The notes: generated by a model not told the origin, from the sequence alone. Shown: positions 1 to 10,614, counted from the first letter of the stretch. The stretch: 64,000 nt of DNA from Candidatus Sulfotelmatobacter sp. (GCA_017883385.1 JADGNQ010000003.1:62001-126000); one strand, 5' to 3'. Made by a program: numbers and translations.

Positions 1-3000
1 CGCAGGCTGATTTGCATCGCGTTGTAATTTGCGTTGCCGATCGACCGCCATGCGTACAACGAGTGAAACTGGCTGTTGAAATATGCGTTCGGCCCCAGGA
101 CGGTCGGGTAGTGATTCAGCGAGCAAGGGTTGCCGTTCGCAGAATAGGTGCAACCGGCCAGCCCCGGGATCATGCCCGCAATACCGGCTACGCTCGAAGG
201 GTTGAAGTCGGACCCGGCGTAGTCAATCGCGGACAGAGCGGTGGTTTCGTTGAAGGTAAAGCCCGAGTAGAGATCATAAGCAGCCTGGAGAGGATCGGTC
301 GTGAACTGGAAAGGATGCTTCGCCGGGTTTCCGGCTACGTTACCCGTTGCCGCCAGGTTGTACTGGTCGCCGGGTTGCAGGGGCGCAATCATATCCTGCC
401 AGTAGGCAGCCGTCGGACCTACCAAAGCGGGCGTGATGTCACTGGTCGCCGTGCCTTGCGCTGCCAACTCGGAGAGACGCCGGGCAGCGGCGAAGTAGGC
501 TACGCCTGACTTCTTGTCGACCAAGTCCAGCGGCATGGCCAGATCTTCCTGGGCCAGAAGACGATGCGAGAGCCGCCCCACATAAGAAACTTCCAGGCTC
601 AAGCTCTTCGTCAATTCTCGACCCACCGACAGATCCAGAGTGTAGGAATACGGGGTCTTGATCTTATCGTCCAACCCCCAATAGATTCCCAGCCCCGTGC
701 CCGCAGGCGGAGGCGTGTATGGAAATCCTCCCGTCGGCGTGGGTGGGGCAAACGGTGTGGTGCCATCGAAAAGCGTGGTGGGTATACTGGTCAGGCTCGT
801 CAATCGCGGTGCGTTGCTCGCGGTGGGCAGAACGGCGTTGGTGAGATTCGTGGAAAGACCGAATGAGCCGTTGGTGTCAAAACTGGAGAGCAATCCGGGC
901 CCGATGTGATCGTAGGCGATTCCGAAGCCCCCGCGAATCACAGTCTTGTCGCCATCGCCCACTAGATGCCTCAGCCAACCTCCCTCCGGCCGGGGAGTGT
1001 AAGCGATGGAGATCTTCGGAGCGAAGTTGTGGAAGTCCCAGCTGTAGTATCCCTTCTTGCCATTCGCCGCCCCCGCCAAGGCAAATGTGACCAAAGGATC
1101 CGTATTGGAGGGAATGCCGTTCAGCATGTCCTGCTGCCGTTGCTTGAACCACTGCCCCATGCTAAACGTGGGCGCGACCTCGGTACCGGTGGTCTCCCAA
1201 GGCGGAGAGAACAACGAGTAGCGCAGGCCCAGGTTCACCGTCAGGTTGGGCTTCATCCGGTACGAATCCTGGACGTAGAACTCGTATTCGTCAGCGCCCC
1301 AGTGACGGGCCACGGGAGCTCCTGCCGGCAGCGCCGTTCCGTTCTTCTGGAAGTTGAAGAATGCGTTATATTCCGTGACCATGCCCAACAGCGCAATTGT
1401 CGGGTAGTCGTACTGATTGTTGAAATTATTGTCGACGGCCGGTAAACCGTTATTCGCAGGATCGAACGGACTGGGCGTATTGGCGAACCCGGCTGTGTCC
1501 ATCGCCGAAACATTGGTCACGCCGTTCGGAAAGGAATTGAAGAAGTTGTTGCGTGGACTCCGGATGAAGCGGAGGTTCGCGCCAAACTGCACCGTGTGCT
1601 TCCCTCTCGACCAGGAAACATCATCCACGAAGTTCTCAACCGTGGACCGAAAATCTTGTCCGCGGGTTACCGATTCGCTGGAGTTGTTCGCTGTGCTGTT
1701 ATCGTTGAGTCCGCGGAAAAAAATTGCCGCCGTCGAATCATTGTTGCCGGGCAACCCCCAGCTTTGGCGAGTGTATCCCCAATGGAAGTTGTTGAGGAGC
1801 GTAGGTCGCAGGGTGGCTGTGTAGCCCAGCGTGAAGCCCTTGCTGTAGTCGAGTTGACTGGTCAACGGAGCAGTCCCTGGAAGATAAGGAGCGCCGGAAC
1901 GGTTGTCATTTCGCAATGCGCCGCGCCAGAACAGAGTGTGGTTCCCGTTTTGCGTGACCTTGTAATCCACCCGAGCGATATACCAGTTCTTGTTGGTTGG
2001 GATCGGTCCCCTAAAACGGTATCCGAGGAAATTGAACCCATCTCCCACGGAGTTATCATTCGCGTGCGGGAAGCCTTGCAGATAACTCGAACTGCCGCAG
2101 CAGATGACACTATCCACACCGATATTGTTGGGGTCGATGTTTGCTAACTCCCCGGATGTCAGGCCATGGATACCTGCGGGGATCGCAAACGAGGTTATGC
2201 CATCCGCGCCTAGAACCGATGTCGCGGGGCAAGCTGCCTCGCCGCCCGCACACTGATATTGCACGATTCCCTGGCGAAAAGCTTCGCTCGGCACAATCCG
2301 TACGTCGCTCTCTTCCTCCCGCTGGCGGGCGGCTTCATAATTTGCAAAGAAGTAAAAGCGGTTCTTTAGAATTGGGCCTCCCACCGATCCACCAAAGATA
2401 TTGCGAATGAGTTTGGGAGCAAGGTTGGCCGTCCCGCCTTGAACCTCGGAGGCCTTCACGAAATAATCATTGGCGCTCGTATATGTATTTCGGAGGTACT
2501 CGTACAGCGAGCCGTGAAACTTGTTGGTGCCGCTCTTGGTGACCAGCGACACTTGCGCGCCCGATGAGCGTCCCGCGTCGGCACCGTAGTTAGTCGTGGT
2601 TACGCGGAACTCCTGCATCGAATCCAGCGTGACCGGCAGAACCGAAGAAAATGCGTAGCCGTTCACCTGGTCATTGACGTCAACGCCATCCAGCGTAATA
2701 TTCGTCTGGTCGCTGTGCGCGCCATTCACTGCGCCATTGCGAGTGTCGTTCTGCTGCTCGTTCAGGCTCTCGCGGTTCCCGAGGTAAGTGACACCCGCCT
2801 GCAGGGTAAGCAGATCCGGAACGTTGCGGCCCTCCATGGGGAGTTCCTTGACCTGCACCTCGCTGAAGGCGTTGCCAATTGATGCGTCGGTCGAATTGAC
2901 TACTGCACCTTCGGCCGTCACGTCCACGACCTCCGTCTTAGAACCCACATCCAGCTTGAAGTTAATCGTGGCCGGAGTGTCTACGAGCAACGCAACATCC

Positions 3001-3278
3001 CTCTGTTCGTATTTGCGAAAGCCAGACATCTCAACGGAGAGATGATATGTTCCCGGGCGCAGCTGAAGGAATTCATAGCTGCCCGTCGCTCCAGTCGTCG
3101 TTGTGCGACTGAAACTGCGCTCGTCGTTGCTCAGAACGACTGACGCTCCGGATACAGCCGCGCCGCTCGAATCAGAAACAGTTCCACGTAGTGATGTGGT
3201 GCCGGTCTGGGCCACCAACATTTGCAGAGCAACGAGAGACACGACTAGCGCGATGACGACACGAGAACCAAAACGCAT
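1..3278 (-). CDS. TonB-dependent receptor with carboxypeptidase-regulatory-like domain (3' end outside window)
   Basis: This is an outer-membrane receptor of the large acidobacterial Oar/CarboxypepD_reg type, probably for uptake of a polymer or complex substrate. The reading frame is open from the ATG at 3278 to the window edge, about 1,092 codons, so the C-terminus is missing. It begins with a signal peptide (about residues 1-24, ending near VAQT). An Ig-like regulatory domain follows (about 27-110, with GTVSDSSGAAVSGA and YEFLQLRPGTYHLSVE). Next comes a plug domain with the family phrases NITLDGVDVND, SGAQVSLVTKSGTNKFHG and GGSVGGPILKNRFYFF. A GGAGGGG ribosome site precedes the ATG. Substrate unknown. 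Confidence 0.9.
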   Translation of the reverse strand, partial: MRFGSRVVIALVVSLVALQMLVAQTGTTSLRGTVSDSSGAAVSGASVVLSNDERSFSRTTTTGATGSYEFLQLRPGTYHLSVEMSGFRKYEQRDVALLVDTPATINFKLDVGSKTEVVDVTAEGAVVNSTDASIGNAFSEVQVKELPMEGRNVPDLLTLQAGVTYLGNRESLNEQQNDTRNGAVNGAHSDQTNITLDGVDVNDQVNGYAFSSVLPVTLDSMQEFRVTTTNYGADAGRSSGAQVSLVTKSGTNKFHGSLYEYLRNTYTSANDYFVKASEVQGGTANLAPKLIRNIFGGSVGGPILKNRFYFFANYEAARQREEESDVRIVPSEAFRQGIVQYQCAGGEAACPATSVLGADGITSFAIPAGIHGLTSGELANIDPNNIGVDSVICCGSSSYLQGFPHANDNSVGDGFNFLGYRFRGPIPTNKNWYIARVDYKVTQNGNHTLFWRGALRNDNRSGAPYLPGTAPLTSQLDYSKGFTLGYTATLRPTLLNNFHWGYTRQSWGLPGNNDSTAAIFFRGLNDNSTANNSSESVTRGQDFRSTVENFVDDVSWSRGKHTVQFGANLRFIRSPRNNFFNSFPNGVTNVSAMDTAGFANTPSPFDPANNGLPAVDNNFNNQYDYPTIALLGMVTEYNAFFNFQKNGTALPAGAPVARHWGADEYEFYVQDSYRMKPNLTVNLGLRYSLFSPPWETTGTEVAPTFSMGQWFKQRQQDMLNGIPSNTDPLVTFALAGAANGKKGYYSWDFHNFAPKISIAYTPRPEGGWLRHLVGDGDKTVIRGGFGIAYDHIGPGLLSSFDTNGSFGLSTNLTNAVLPTASNAPRLTSLTSIPTTLFDGTTPFAPPTPTGGFPYTPPPAGTGLGIYWGLDDKIKTPYSYTLDLSVGRELTKSLSLEVSYVGRLSHRLLAQEDLAMPLDLVDKKSGVAYFAAARRLSELAAQGTATSDITPALVGPTAAYWQDMIAPLQPGDQYNLAATGNVAGNPAKHPFQFTTDPLQAAYDLYSGFTFNETTALSAIDYAGSDFNPSSVAGIAGMIPGLAGCTYSANGNPCSLNHYPTVLGPNAYFNSQFHSLYAWRSIGNANYNAMQISL

Positions 3279-3823
3279 GGAGAACCCCTCCGTCCGAGTG
3301 AGCATAACTGTTGATTGCAGTTGACCCAGAAGCTCCAGACTGAAAGGGAGCCGGGCCCGCCCGACGGATGGGTGCTATGCAACTTCACGGCCACTGTATT
3401 TCGTGCCGATTTTGCTGCACTTGAGCATTCCTGAAAATGTTTGAATACGACAAGTCACATTCGGGCTTCCAGTTTTGGAAGTTTATGCACGTTGCTGGAA
3501 GAGTATTCACACAACAATGAGCAGTATGCGGATCAGTTTTCTAACAGTGTGTAGATAGTGTTTCAGTGTCTAATGAGGGTTCGGAAGCTTCTCAGAGGTT
3601 CTAGGAAATACAGATCGGAGATGGAACGAATGTCAGGCGCCAGAGACTTCACAGGAGCGCACAAGTCCGGAACATAACAATACAGAACAGGTGCTTGCCG
3701 GCAACGCAATCTGTATTCGCCCTGAGATGTCCAACGAACTGCTGTACAACCGTACAACTTCCGCAAGATGCGGCCGATTGACAGCGAATTTGGTTGATCA
3801 TGGAGTTTTCCTGAGAGCTGGCG
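3279..3823. other. Intergenic region upstream of the receptor gene
   Basis: No gene is supported in these 545 bases. They should hold the receptor promoter. The stretch is visibly more AT-rich than the flanking genes. It has a short perfect dyad at 3466-3481 (CTTCCA, GTTT loop, TGGAAG). Function of the dyad is unknown. Confidence 0.6.
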
Positions 3824-6427
3824 TCAGCGACTGGTCAGCTTGGTCAGTGACTCCTCACACCGGCTTAGTTCTTGTCGGACGGATTGTTCTGTGACATCAC
3901 CACCAAGAGGATCTATGGAGTTCAGGCCTGGTCCCTGCCGTAGGGTATTAAGACTTTTCCCGTACCATGATTGCGATTCGCGGAGGAGCCTCGCCTTGCT
4001 GCGATGGGCACTCTGGCCAGCAAGACTGAAGAACGCTCTGCCCAACGACGCATATGCACTTGCCTGGCCCGCGATTTCATAACGATTCTTGGGTTCGATC
4101 TTTTCAAAGGTAGTCATCGCGTCGCGAATCTGCGCCATGGACTGGCTAACCTTTCCTTGTCGCATCAGTACGTCTCCAAGGCCGATCTCCATGAGAGCGG
4201 CATTGTCACGGGCCATAGAATTTGTGGGATCGGCACTGCTTAGCTTGGTAAAACCCTCGCGGGCCTTGATGAAGGAATCAATCGACTGTTCAAGTTCACC
4301 CCGCCTCGAGAAGATCGCCGCCACAACGCTGTACGCCTCCGCCAAGTATTCCTGGAGCGTCGCGTTGTTCAGGTCGGATCGAGCCAACTGCTCCAGAACT
4401 TCCTTTCCCTTTTGTGAAACCTCTGAGGCGTGGGAAAGATCACCAGTCGCTGCCAACGCTCTGCCCAAACAAATGTAATCCCCCGCCAGATGCGTACGGA
4501 CCAAGGGACTCACGTTCCCATCCTTCGCGATGGCTTCTCGAATCGACGTGCCCTGCCGGTAGCTCTCCACTGCATGCGCATAGTCCCCTGTTTGCGTTGA
4601 AATATTGCCCGCTTGCCAATAGAATCCCGCCAGAAAATCTCTGGATTCGGGCTCTGGGTGGTTTTCTGACATCCGCTGGGCGAGGGTTGTGCCCTTTTGC
4701 AGGTGCCGCAATGCCTTTACGTAGTCTCCAGTGCCCTGGAGCGCGAAACTCAAACGGAAGTAGTCATTGAGCAGATCGAGTTGCATCTGACGATCGTCCG
4801 GATGTGCGGTGGCGGATGCTTCTCGTATGGCTAACGCCTTCTCGTAACTTTGCAGTGCACCCGCGTAATCCCCAAGGTTGGCCGCACCCGAGTAGCCCAG
4901 AAGGTCTCCAACCCGGTCATAAGCGGCTGCCAATTCTCGCTGCAGAGCGGTATCGCCACTTGCCTCTTGCGACAGGCTGTCCAGATATTCCAGCGCGCGG
5001 GTTACCAGCAGCTTTCTTGCAGGCAAAGTGCCGGGCAAGTCCCGGATGGAATCATGCACTTCGAACATGAGGGAGTTCGCCAGTTTGCGGACGTCGTTAA
5101 AGCGGCGCTCGGCCCGGGCGCGTTCGATGCGCGCCACGCGAGCTTCGTGCAAGGTAACGATCAACCCGGCCAGCAATGCGAGCACCAACAAGACGGAAGC
5201 CGCAACCACCGCCTTGTGCCGGGCCACGAATTTAGTTGTCCGGTACCAGACGCTATCGTTGCGTGCGCGCACTGGAATGTTCCCCAGGTGCCGACGGATG
5301 TCCTCCTGCAGATCATTCACCGACGCATAGCGGCGAGAAGGTTCCTTCCGCAAAGCCATGAGGACGATGTTGTCAACATCGCCGCGCAGCTGTTTGCATA
5401 GCTTGTCAGGTGAAATCTTCGGAAACGGGGCGGATTGCGTTTGTGCGTTTCCCGTCCGTGGCCGCAGCGGACGAAGAACCGCCAGGCTCGGCTTTGGCGG
5501 CTCTCGTTGGCAAACCTCCTGAGCAAATTCCTGCGTGGACCCATATACAAACTCGTAAGGGCTCCGCCCCGTGAGCAGCTCATACAGGACTATTCCCAGT
5601 GAATACACGTCGGTGGCGATCGTCATCGTCTCGCCTTTGATCTGTTCTGGACTGGCGTAGCGCGGGGTCAAGATCTGAAAACTTGTCAGAGTTGCTTCAG
5701 GCATGTCCGCGTCGGGGCCGGACTCGACAATCTTTGCGATCCCAAAATCGAGCAGCTTCGGGATGCCATCGCCTGTAACCAGGATATTTCCAGGCTTGAT
5801 GTCGCGATGAATAATGAGCCGTTGATGCGCATAGTGCACGCCAGCGCAGACCTGCAGGAACAACTTCAAGCGCTCGCGAGTCGAGAGGTCATGCGCGTTG
5901 CAGTACTCAGTAATCGGTAGACCATCAATCAACTCCATCACGAAGTACGGCATTCCCTCTTCGCTGGTGCCACCATCGAGAAGCTTGGCTAGATTGGGAT
6001 GATCGAGGCCGGCCAGGATCTGGCGTTCATTCTTGAAACGGGCGAAGACTGCACTGGAATATTGGCCTGCGCGCACAAACTTGAGCGCAACCACCTTCTT
6101 ATACTGATCATCGGCCCGGAATGCGCGATACACTTCGCCCATTCCGCCGATCCCGATTTGCTCGACGACCTTGTACGGCCCTACTCGGCGTCCAACCCAG
6201 AAGTTTTCGTCGGCCGAAATCACGGGAGCAGCCGCTGCGGCCAGATCGCCTTGTTCGAGGAATTCCGCTCGGAGCCGTTGTTCTGAGGCCACCAAGGGCC
6301 CAATGTCGTCTCGCAGGGATGCGTCGGCCGCATAGCTGCGGTCGAGAAAGGCGACCCGTTCCGCAGGGGCAAGTTCCAGCGCGGTGGCCAGCACCTGCTT
6401 CACGTGTTGCCATCGTTCGGGAGTCAT
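3824..6427 (-). CDS. Membrane-anchored Ser/Thr protein kinase with C-terminal TPR sensor region
   Basis: Hanks-type kinase of 867 residues. Visible are the Gly-rich loop (IGIGGMGEVY, about 91-100), the catalytic Lys in VALKFV (about 116), HRDIKPGNIL (207-216), DFG (227-229) and RYASPEQ in the activation segment. A single membrane helix lies at about 405-426. It is followed by a coiled region and several tetratricopeptide-like repeats, predicted outside the cytoplasm. The start was set at the ATG at 6427 (MTPERWQHVK) because it overlaps the stop of the upstream sigma factor gene as ATGA, which implies translational coupling. A longer reading to 6481 would overlap the sigma gene for no reason. 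Likely a partner of that sigma factor. Confidence 0.92.
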   Translation of the reverse strand: MTPERWQHVKQVLATALELAPAERVAFLDRSYAADASLRDDIGPLVASEQRLRAEFLEQGDLAAAAAPVISADENFWVGRRVGPYKVVEQIGIGGMGEVYRAFRADDQYKKVVALKFVRAGQYSSAVFARFKNERQILAGLDHPNLAKLLDGGTSEEGMPYFVMELIDGLPITEYCNAHDLSTRERLKLFLQVCAGVHYAHQRLIIHRDIKPGNILVTGDGIPKLLDFGIAKIVESGPDADMPEATLTSFQILTPRYASPEQIKGETMTIATDVYSLGIVLYELLTGRSPYEFVYGSTQEFAQEVCQREPPKPSLAVLRPLRPRTGNAQTQSAPFPKISPDKLCKQLRGDVDNIVLMALRKEPSRRYASVNDLQEDIRRHLGNIPVRARNDSVWYRTTKFVARHKAVVAASVLLVLALLAGLIVTLHEARVARIERARAERRFNDVRKLANSLMFEVHDSIRDLPGTLPARKLLVTRALEYLDSLSQEASGDTALQRELAAAYDRVGDLLGYSGAANLGDYAGALQSYEKALAIREASATAHPDDRQMQLDLLNDYFRLSFALQGTGDYVKALRHLQKGTTLAQRMSENHPEPESRDFLAGFYWQAGNISTQTGDYAHAVESYRQGTSIREAIAKDGNVSPLVRTHLAGDYICLGRALAATGDLSHASEVSQKGKEVLEQLARSDLNNATLQEYLAEAYSVVAAIFSRRGELEQSIDSFIKAREGFTKLSSADPTNSMARDNAALMEIGLGDVLMRQGKVSQSMAQIRDAMTTFEKIEPKNRYEIAGQASAYASLGRAFFSLAGQSAHRSKARLLRESQSWYGKSLNTLRQGPGLNSIDPLGGDVTEQSVRQELSRCEESLTKLTSR

Positions 6428-7017
6428 GCTTCCGCGTCGCTTTCCATGGCATGATGGAGCCACACCCGCGCCGTGGCCCACTCCCGTTTTGCGGTTGCCG
6501 GCGAGATGTCGACCACGCGGGCAGTTTCTTCAATCGAGAGCCCGCCGAAGAAACGGAGTTCGACGATTTGCGATTGTCGAGCGTCCAAGGAGGCCAGGCG
6601 CTTCATGGCCCGGTCCAGACCAATCAGGTCGAGGTTGATGCCTTCTTTCCCCGCGGAGTCTTCTTCCAGTAGCAAGGTGACGGTACCGCCCCCTCGCTTT
6701 GCCGCATTTCGCATGCGGGCATGGTCCACGAGGATTTGCCTCATCATCTGCGCCGCCAGCGCAAAGAAATGAGCTCGGCCTTGCCAGTTGGCAGCCTTGC
6801 GGTTCACCAGTCGCATGTAGGCTTCATGGACCAGGGCGGTCGCCTGCAACGTATGATCACTGCGTTGGCCGGCCAGGTTCCGCTTTGCCACCCGCCGCAG
6901 TTCGTCATAGACCAGAGGAATGAGTGCGTCTCTGGCCGCGACGTCCCCGTCATTCCAACGGACAAGTAATTCTGTGACCGCATCCCGAGAATCTGTTCCG
7001 CCCACAGAATCCCCCAA
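6424..7017 (-). CDS. ECF-type RNA polymerase sigma factor
   Basis: A 197-residue sigma factor of the ECF group common in Acidobacteria and Planctomycetes and often linked to Ser/Thr kinases. Region 2 covers about residues 15-90 (YDELRRVAKRNLAGQR, ALVHEAYMRLV, MMRQILVDHARMRNAAKRGG). Region 4 with its helix-turn-helix is at about 135-190 (SQIVELRFFGGLSIEETARVV, SPATAKREWATARVWL). No anti-sigma gene is adjacent, and the overlapping kinase gene probably controls it. The start is uncertain: the frame opens with TTG at 7017 and has a GTG four codons in, without a strong ribosome site. Confidence 0.9.
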   Translation of the reverse strand: MGDSVGGTDSRDAVTELLVRWNDGDVAARDALIPLVYDELRRVAKRNLAGQRSDHTLQATALVHEAYMRLVNRKAANWQGRAHFFALAAQMMRQILVDHARMRNAAKRGGGTVTLLLEEDSAGKEGINLDLIGLDRAMKRLASLDARQSQIVELRFFGGLSIEETARVVDISPATAKREWATARVWLHHAMESDAEA

Positions 7018-7247
7018 ACACCTTGAGCAGCGTGCCTTTTGGTCTAGAGAGCGTACCCCTGAACCACCTTCAAGTCAACGTCGCGGGATAGCTTTGAAAT
7101 CGGCCGATTCGACCCGTTTCGTCCCCTCGAATTCGCCCCGTTTTGCGAGCTCGTGAGCCCTTTCTCGTCGTTTTGCCGTTCTTAGAAATAGCAGGGGAAT
7201 TAGTTCCGCCCGAGTACGGCTTGAGGACTCGCCACGGAGATATCAAA

Positions 7248-9824
7248 ATGACCAGAAGTGCCAGCTTCCTGTTTCTTTCGTTGTGCCTTTTCCTTGTGAC
7301 CGTTGCGTCACTTGCGGCCCAGCAGTCCAACGCCGACGGCAACGCCTCCATCCCACACCTGATCCGGTTCAGTGGAGTGCTGAAAGACGTGGATGGAAAG
7401 CCCGCCCAGGGGACCGTAGGGGTCACGTTCGCCCTTTACAAGGACGAGCAGGGTGGGGTTCCCCTGTGGATGGAGACTCAGAACGTCACACCTGACGCTT
7501 CTGGCCGCTATTCCATCATGTTAGGAGCGACGAAAAGTGATGGGCTACCAACGGAACTGTTTATATCGAAAGAGGCGCGCTGGTTAAGCGTCGAGCCGCG
7601 AGGGCTGCCGGCTCCGGTCCGAGTCCTACTGTTGAGCGTGCCCTACGCGTTGAAGGCGGTCGATGCGGAAACGATCGGCGGGTTACCGCCGTCGGCATTC
7701 GTATTGGCGGCGCCAGCCGGCAGCGCCTCGGCTTTCAATGCAACCGCCAATGCAAGTTCCAGCACGACTGCTCCTCCGCCGGCTTCAGGCGTGACTACCT
7801 CGGGCGGTACGGTCAATCTCATCCCCCTTTGGAGCACGGCCAGCGACATTGAAAACTCGGCCATCAGCCAGATCGGAAGCGGCACGACCGCCAAGATCGG
7901 AATCAACACCGCGACACCCACAAGCACGCTGGACGTCAAAGGCAGCGCCACCGTACGCGGAACGCTCGGCCTGCCGGCCGGCGGCGTAGCCACCGCAACT
8001 GCAGGCAAGAGTTCGCAGCCCGTCAATCTGGGGGCATCGTCGTTCTATAGCAGCAACAGCACCGCGATTACTCAGACCTTTCAACTCAGAGCCGAACCGG
8101 CCGGCAACAACACGGCCACTCCGAGTGGGACGCTGAATTTGCTCTTCGGTAGCGGCACGGCAGCGCCAACCGAAACAGGATTGAAGATCGCGAGTAACGG
8201 CCAGATCGTTTTCGCCGCGGGCCAGGCCTTTCCCGGCACGGGCAATGGAACGATCACCGGATTGACGGCGGGAACGGACCTGACTGGCGGTGGCACGAGC
8301 GGCAACGTGACGGTCAATGTGGATACGACGAAAGTCGTGACTGGAGTGGTTGCCGGGACCGGCTTGACCGGGGGAGGCACGGGCGGTGTGCCGACGCTCA
8401 ATCTCGACGTAACCAAGGTGCCGCTACTGAACACGGTGAATACCTTCACCGCCGATCAGAAGGTACTCGGCAATGTGACTTCGAACGGGCTGGTTAGCGG
8501 TTCGGTGGTAAATGCCTTGAACAGTTTCGACATCCTGGGTAATCCGTTCGCGTTCGGTTCGATGAACACGGGCAATTCATATTTCGGGTTTGCGGGCAAT
8601 CAAACCGGCAACGGCGGCGACAATGTCGGTACCGGGCAGATTGCGCTGCTCAACAACAGCACGGATAATGGCAATACTGCCGATGGAGTGGCCGCGCTCA
8701 AATTCAATGCAGGTGGATCCAACAACAGCGCGGTCGGCTTCTTCACTCTCTCGGCAAACACTTCGGGAGGGTCGAACACCGCGATGGGCAACAATGCGTT
8801 GATTGCGAACACCACCGGTTCGAACAACACCGCTCTCGGAGCGAATGCCGGTCCGGATTCGGGCCACCCGAATCTCAGCAATGCGACAGCCATCGGAGCC
8901 AACGCTCAGGTCACGGTCAGCAATGCTCTGGTTCTGGGAAGCATCAATGGCGTGAATGGCGCCTCGGCCGATACTCTCGTAGGCATAGGGACGACGGCCC
9001 CGGCGGCGAAACTGGACGTGCGCGGTACCGCCAACTTCACCGGCGCAATTACCTTCGCTCCCGGGCAGACCTTCCCAGGTACGGGGACGATCGCCGGCGT
9101 GACAGCGGGAAATGGGTTGAGCGGCGGCGGTACCAGCGGCACGGTGGCCCTGAGTTTGAATACCGGCTTTTCCGACGGGCGCTACGCGCAGCTCGGCGCA
9201 AACAATACGTTCACCGGCGTTCAAGTGATCAACAACAACGTGGGAATCGGAATCTCCACGCCTGCTTATGCCTTGCACACGATGGGAACTATCCGTAGCG
9301 AGGTGGGCGGATTGTCTCTTGGGGGTAACTCACCCGTGGCCGTGGATGCTCCGGGCATCATCGGCGGCCGACTTGCGATTCTCTCCAATGGGAATGTGGG
9401 CATTAATAATCCCAGCCCGACGACGAACCTGGATGTGGTGGGGAACATAAACGCGTCTGGCTCCCTCATTGGGAGCAACCTGGTTGTGGCTGGCGGAGGC
9501 GTGATCAACGGCGGCATCACTACGAGCGCGGGAATCACCACCGGCGCGGGTGTGAACGTGGGCGGTCCGCTAAACGTGAGTGGCAGTCTGAAAATCAAGA
9601 ATGATACTCCCATGAACGCAGCCCCGCGCATGTATCTCACTGGGTACATTCCGGGACCGTTGGGACCCTCAATCAGCGTAGCTCCCATTTTCACTATCCC
9701 GAGCAAGGATATTTTGATCACGCGGATGACCTCCGCTGGGGTCAATCCGTGTCCGACACAAGGTCCACTCACTTTTTCCATCTACACCAAGAACGGTTTG
9801 TCTTATACGACTTGCACGACCTAA
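7248..9824 (+). CDS. Large secreted protein with YadA-like head repeats
   Basis: An 858-residue exported protein. The start is the ATG at 7248 (MTRSASFLFLSLCLF), after a GGAGA ribosome site, and gives a clean signal peptide ending near LAAQQ. The N-terminal domain (about 30-150) has IRFSGVLKDVDGKPAQGTV and VPYALKAVDAETIGG, typical of acidobacterial and other bacterial surface proteins. Then come low-complexity Gly/Thr/Asn stretches with repeats such as LTGGGTSGNVTVN and GTIAGVTAGNGLSGG. The middle carries YadA/trimeric-autotransporter-like head motifs (NNSAVGFFTLSANTSG, NTAMGNNALIANTTG, NTALGANA). No C-terminal membrane anchor or S74 peptidase domain is evident. Probably a fibrous surface or adhesion protein. 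Confidence 0.8.
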   Translation: MTRSASFLFLSLCLFLVTVASLAAQQSNADGNASIPHLIRFSGVLKDVDGKPAQGTVGVTFALYKDEQGGVPLWMETQNVTPDASGRYSIMLGATKSDGLPTELFISKEARWLSVEPRGLPAPVRVLLLSVPYALKAVDAETIGGLPPSAFVLAAPAGSASAFNATANASSSTTAPPPASGVTTSGGTVNLIPLWSTASDIENSAISQIGSGTTAKIGINTATPTSTLDVKGSATVRGTLGLPAGGVATATAGKSSQPVNLGASSFYSSNSTAITQTFQLRAEPAGNNTATPSGTLNLLFGSGTAAPTETGLKIASNGQIVFAAGQAFPGTGNGTITGLTAGTDLTGGGTSGNVTVNVDTTKVVTGVVAGTGLTGGGTGGVPTLNLDVTKVPLLNTVNTFTADQKVLGNVTSNGLVSGSVVNALNSFDILGNPFAFGSMNTGNSYFGFAGNQTGNGGDNVGTGQIALLNNSTDNGNTADGVAALKFNAGGSNNSAVGFFTLSANTSGGSNTAMGNNALIANTTGSNNTALGANAGPDSGHPNLSNATAIGANAQVTVSNALVLGSINGVNGASADTLVGIGTTAPAAKLDVRGTANFTGAITFAPGQTFPGTGTIAGVTAGNGLSGGGTSGTVALSLNTGFSDGRYAQLGANNTFTGVQVINNNVGIGISTPAYALHTMGTIRSEVGGLSLGGNSPVAVDAPGIIGGRLAILSNGNVGINNPSPTTNLDVVGNINASGSLIGSNLVVAGGGVINGGITTSAGITTGAGVNVGGPLNVSGSLKIKNDTPMNAAPRMYLTGYIPGPLGPSISVAPIFTIPSKDILITRMTSAGVNPCPTQGPLTFSIYTKNGLSYTTCTT

Positions 9825-10614
9825 ATCTCAGCGGCATTGGGCTGTCCGTCACTGATTCAGGGCCATTGTCCATTCGCATTGCGGCCGGTACCCGTTGATC
9901 GTTTTCTTATTCACCCCCAATTGTGGATCATTGAGCTTCCCGCCGGCCGACATTCCGGTCAGCGTCGAGTACGTGATGCAGTAGCCAAGGGCGCCAGTGC
10001 CCATTGGGAGCTCGTTTTTTTTCGCAGCGTTGCACAGCCTGCTGAAATGGTGCATTGCGCTCCGTGGGAATCGGGCCTGTTTCCGGAGATCACCGACGGG
10101 TCGGGACTGCGTGGCGTGCGGAAACTCGCGGGCAAGCCTGAAGCTATTGCATAAGTCACGATTGCGCGGGTCAGATCCCAACTCAACCCTTCGAGGTTGG
10201 CAATCGTTCCTTATTTAATCCTCCACGATGTGCCAATTGCGGCGCTCCTGATGGCAAGCACTATCTCAGCGACAGCCTCGCGGTCGTTTCGCTGCCCAGC
10301 CTGAGCGTTCTGCCTCATAATCTGCCCAAGAAAATAGGACGAGCGCTAAGAAAGCGATGGTATTGCGAACGGCCAGGAAGGAAGAAGGTCCTTCGTGTAT
10401 GGGGCGTGGCTACGACGAAGCCCGTAAAGGTTTTCGCGGCCGTAAGTCGTGAATCTCAGATTTCTCGCCCTTCTCTCGCTGAGCAGTTTTGACCATCAAG
10501 AAGGCGGCGGAACTCGTATAAACAAGCTAACTCTGAGCGCGATGTTCAACTTGCGTGCCGGAAGGTTTGCGCCGGAGCAGGTACATCCAACCGGCAGTAA
10601 TGGAGGCAGCACTT
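9825..10614. other. Long intergenic region without a supported gene
   Basis: About 790 bases lie between the head-repeat gene and the Q-rich gene. Short frames exist on both strands (for example 9849-10181 minus), but none has a convincing ribosome site, composition or recognisable protein. No repeat or RNA gene was recognised. The last part should contain the promoter of the next gene. Confidence 0.5.

Noticed and set aside
9849-10181. 110-codon minus-strand frame in the long gap
   Set aside because: No ribosome site, no recognisable family, several competing frames on both strands. Treated as noncoding.
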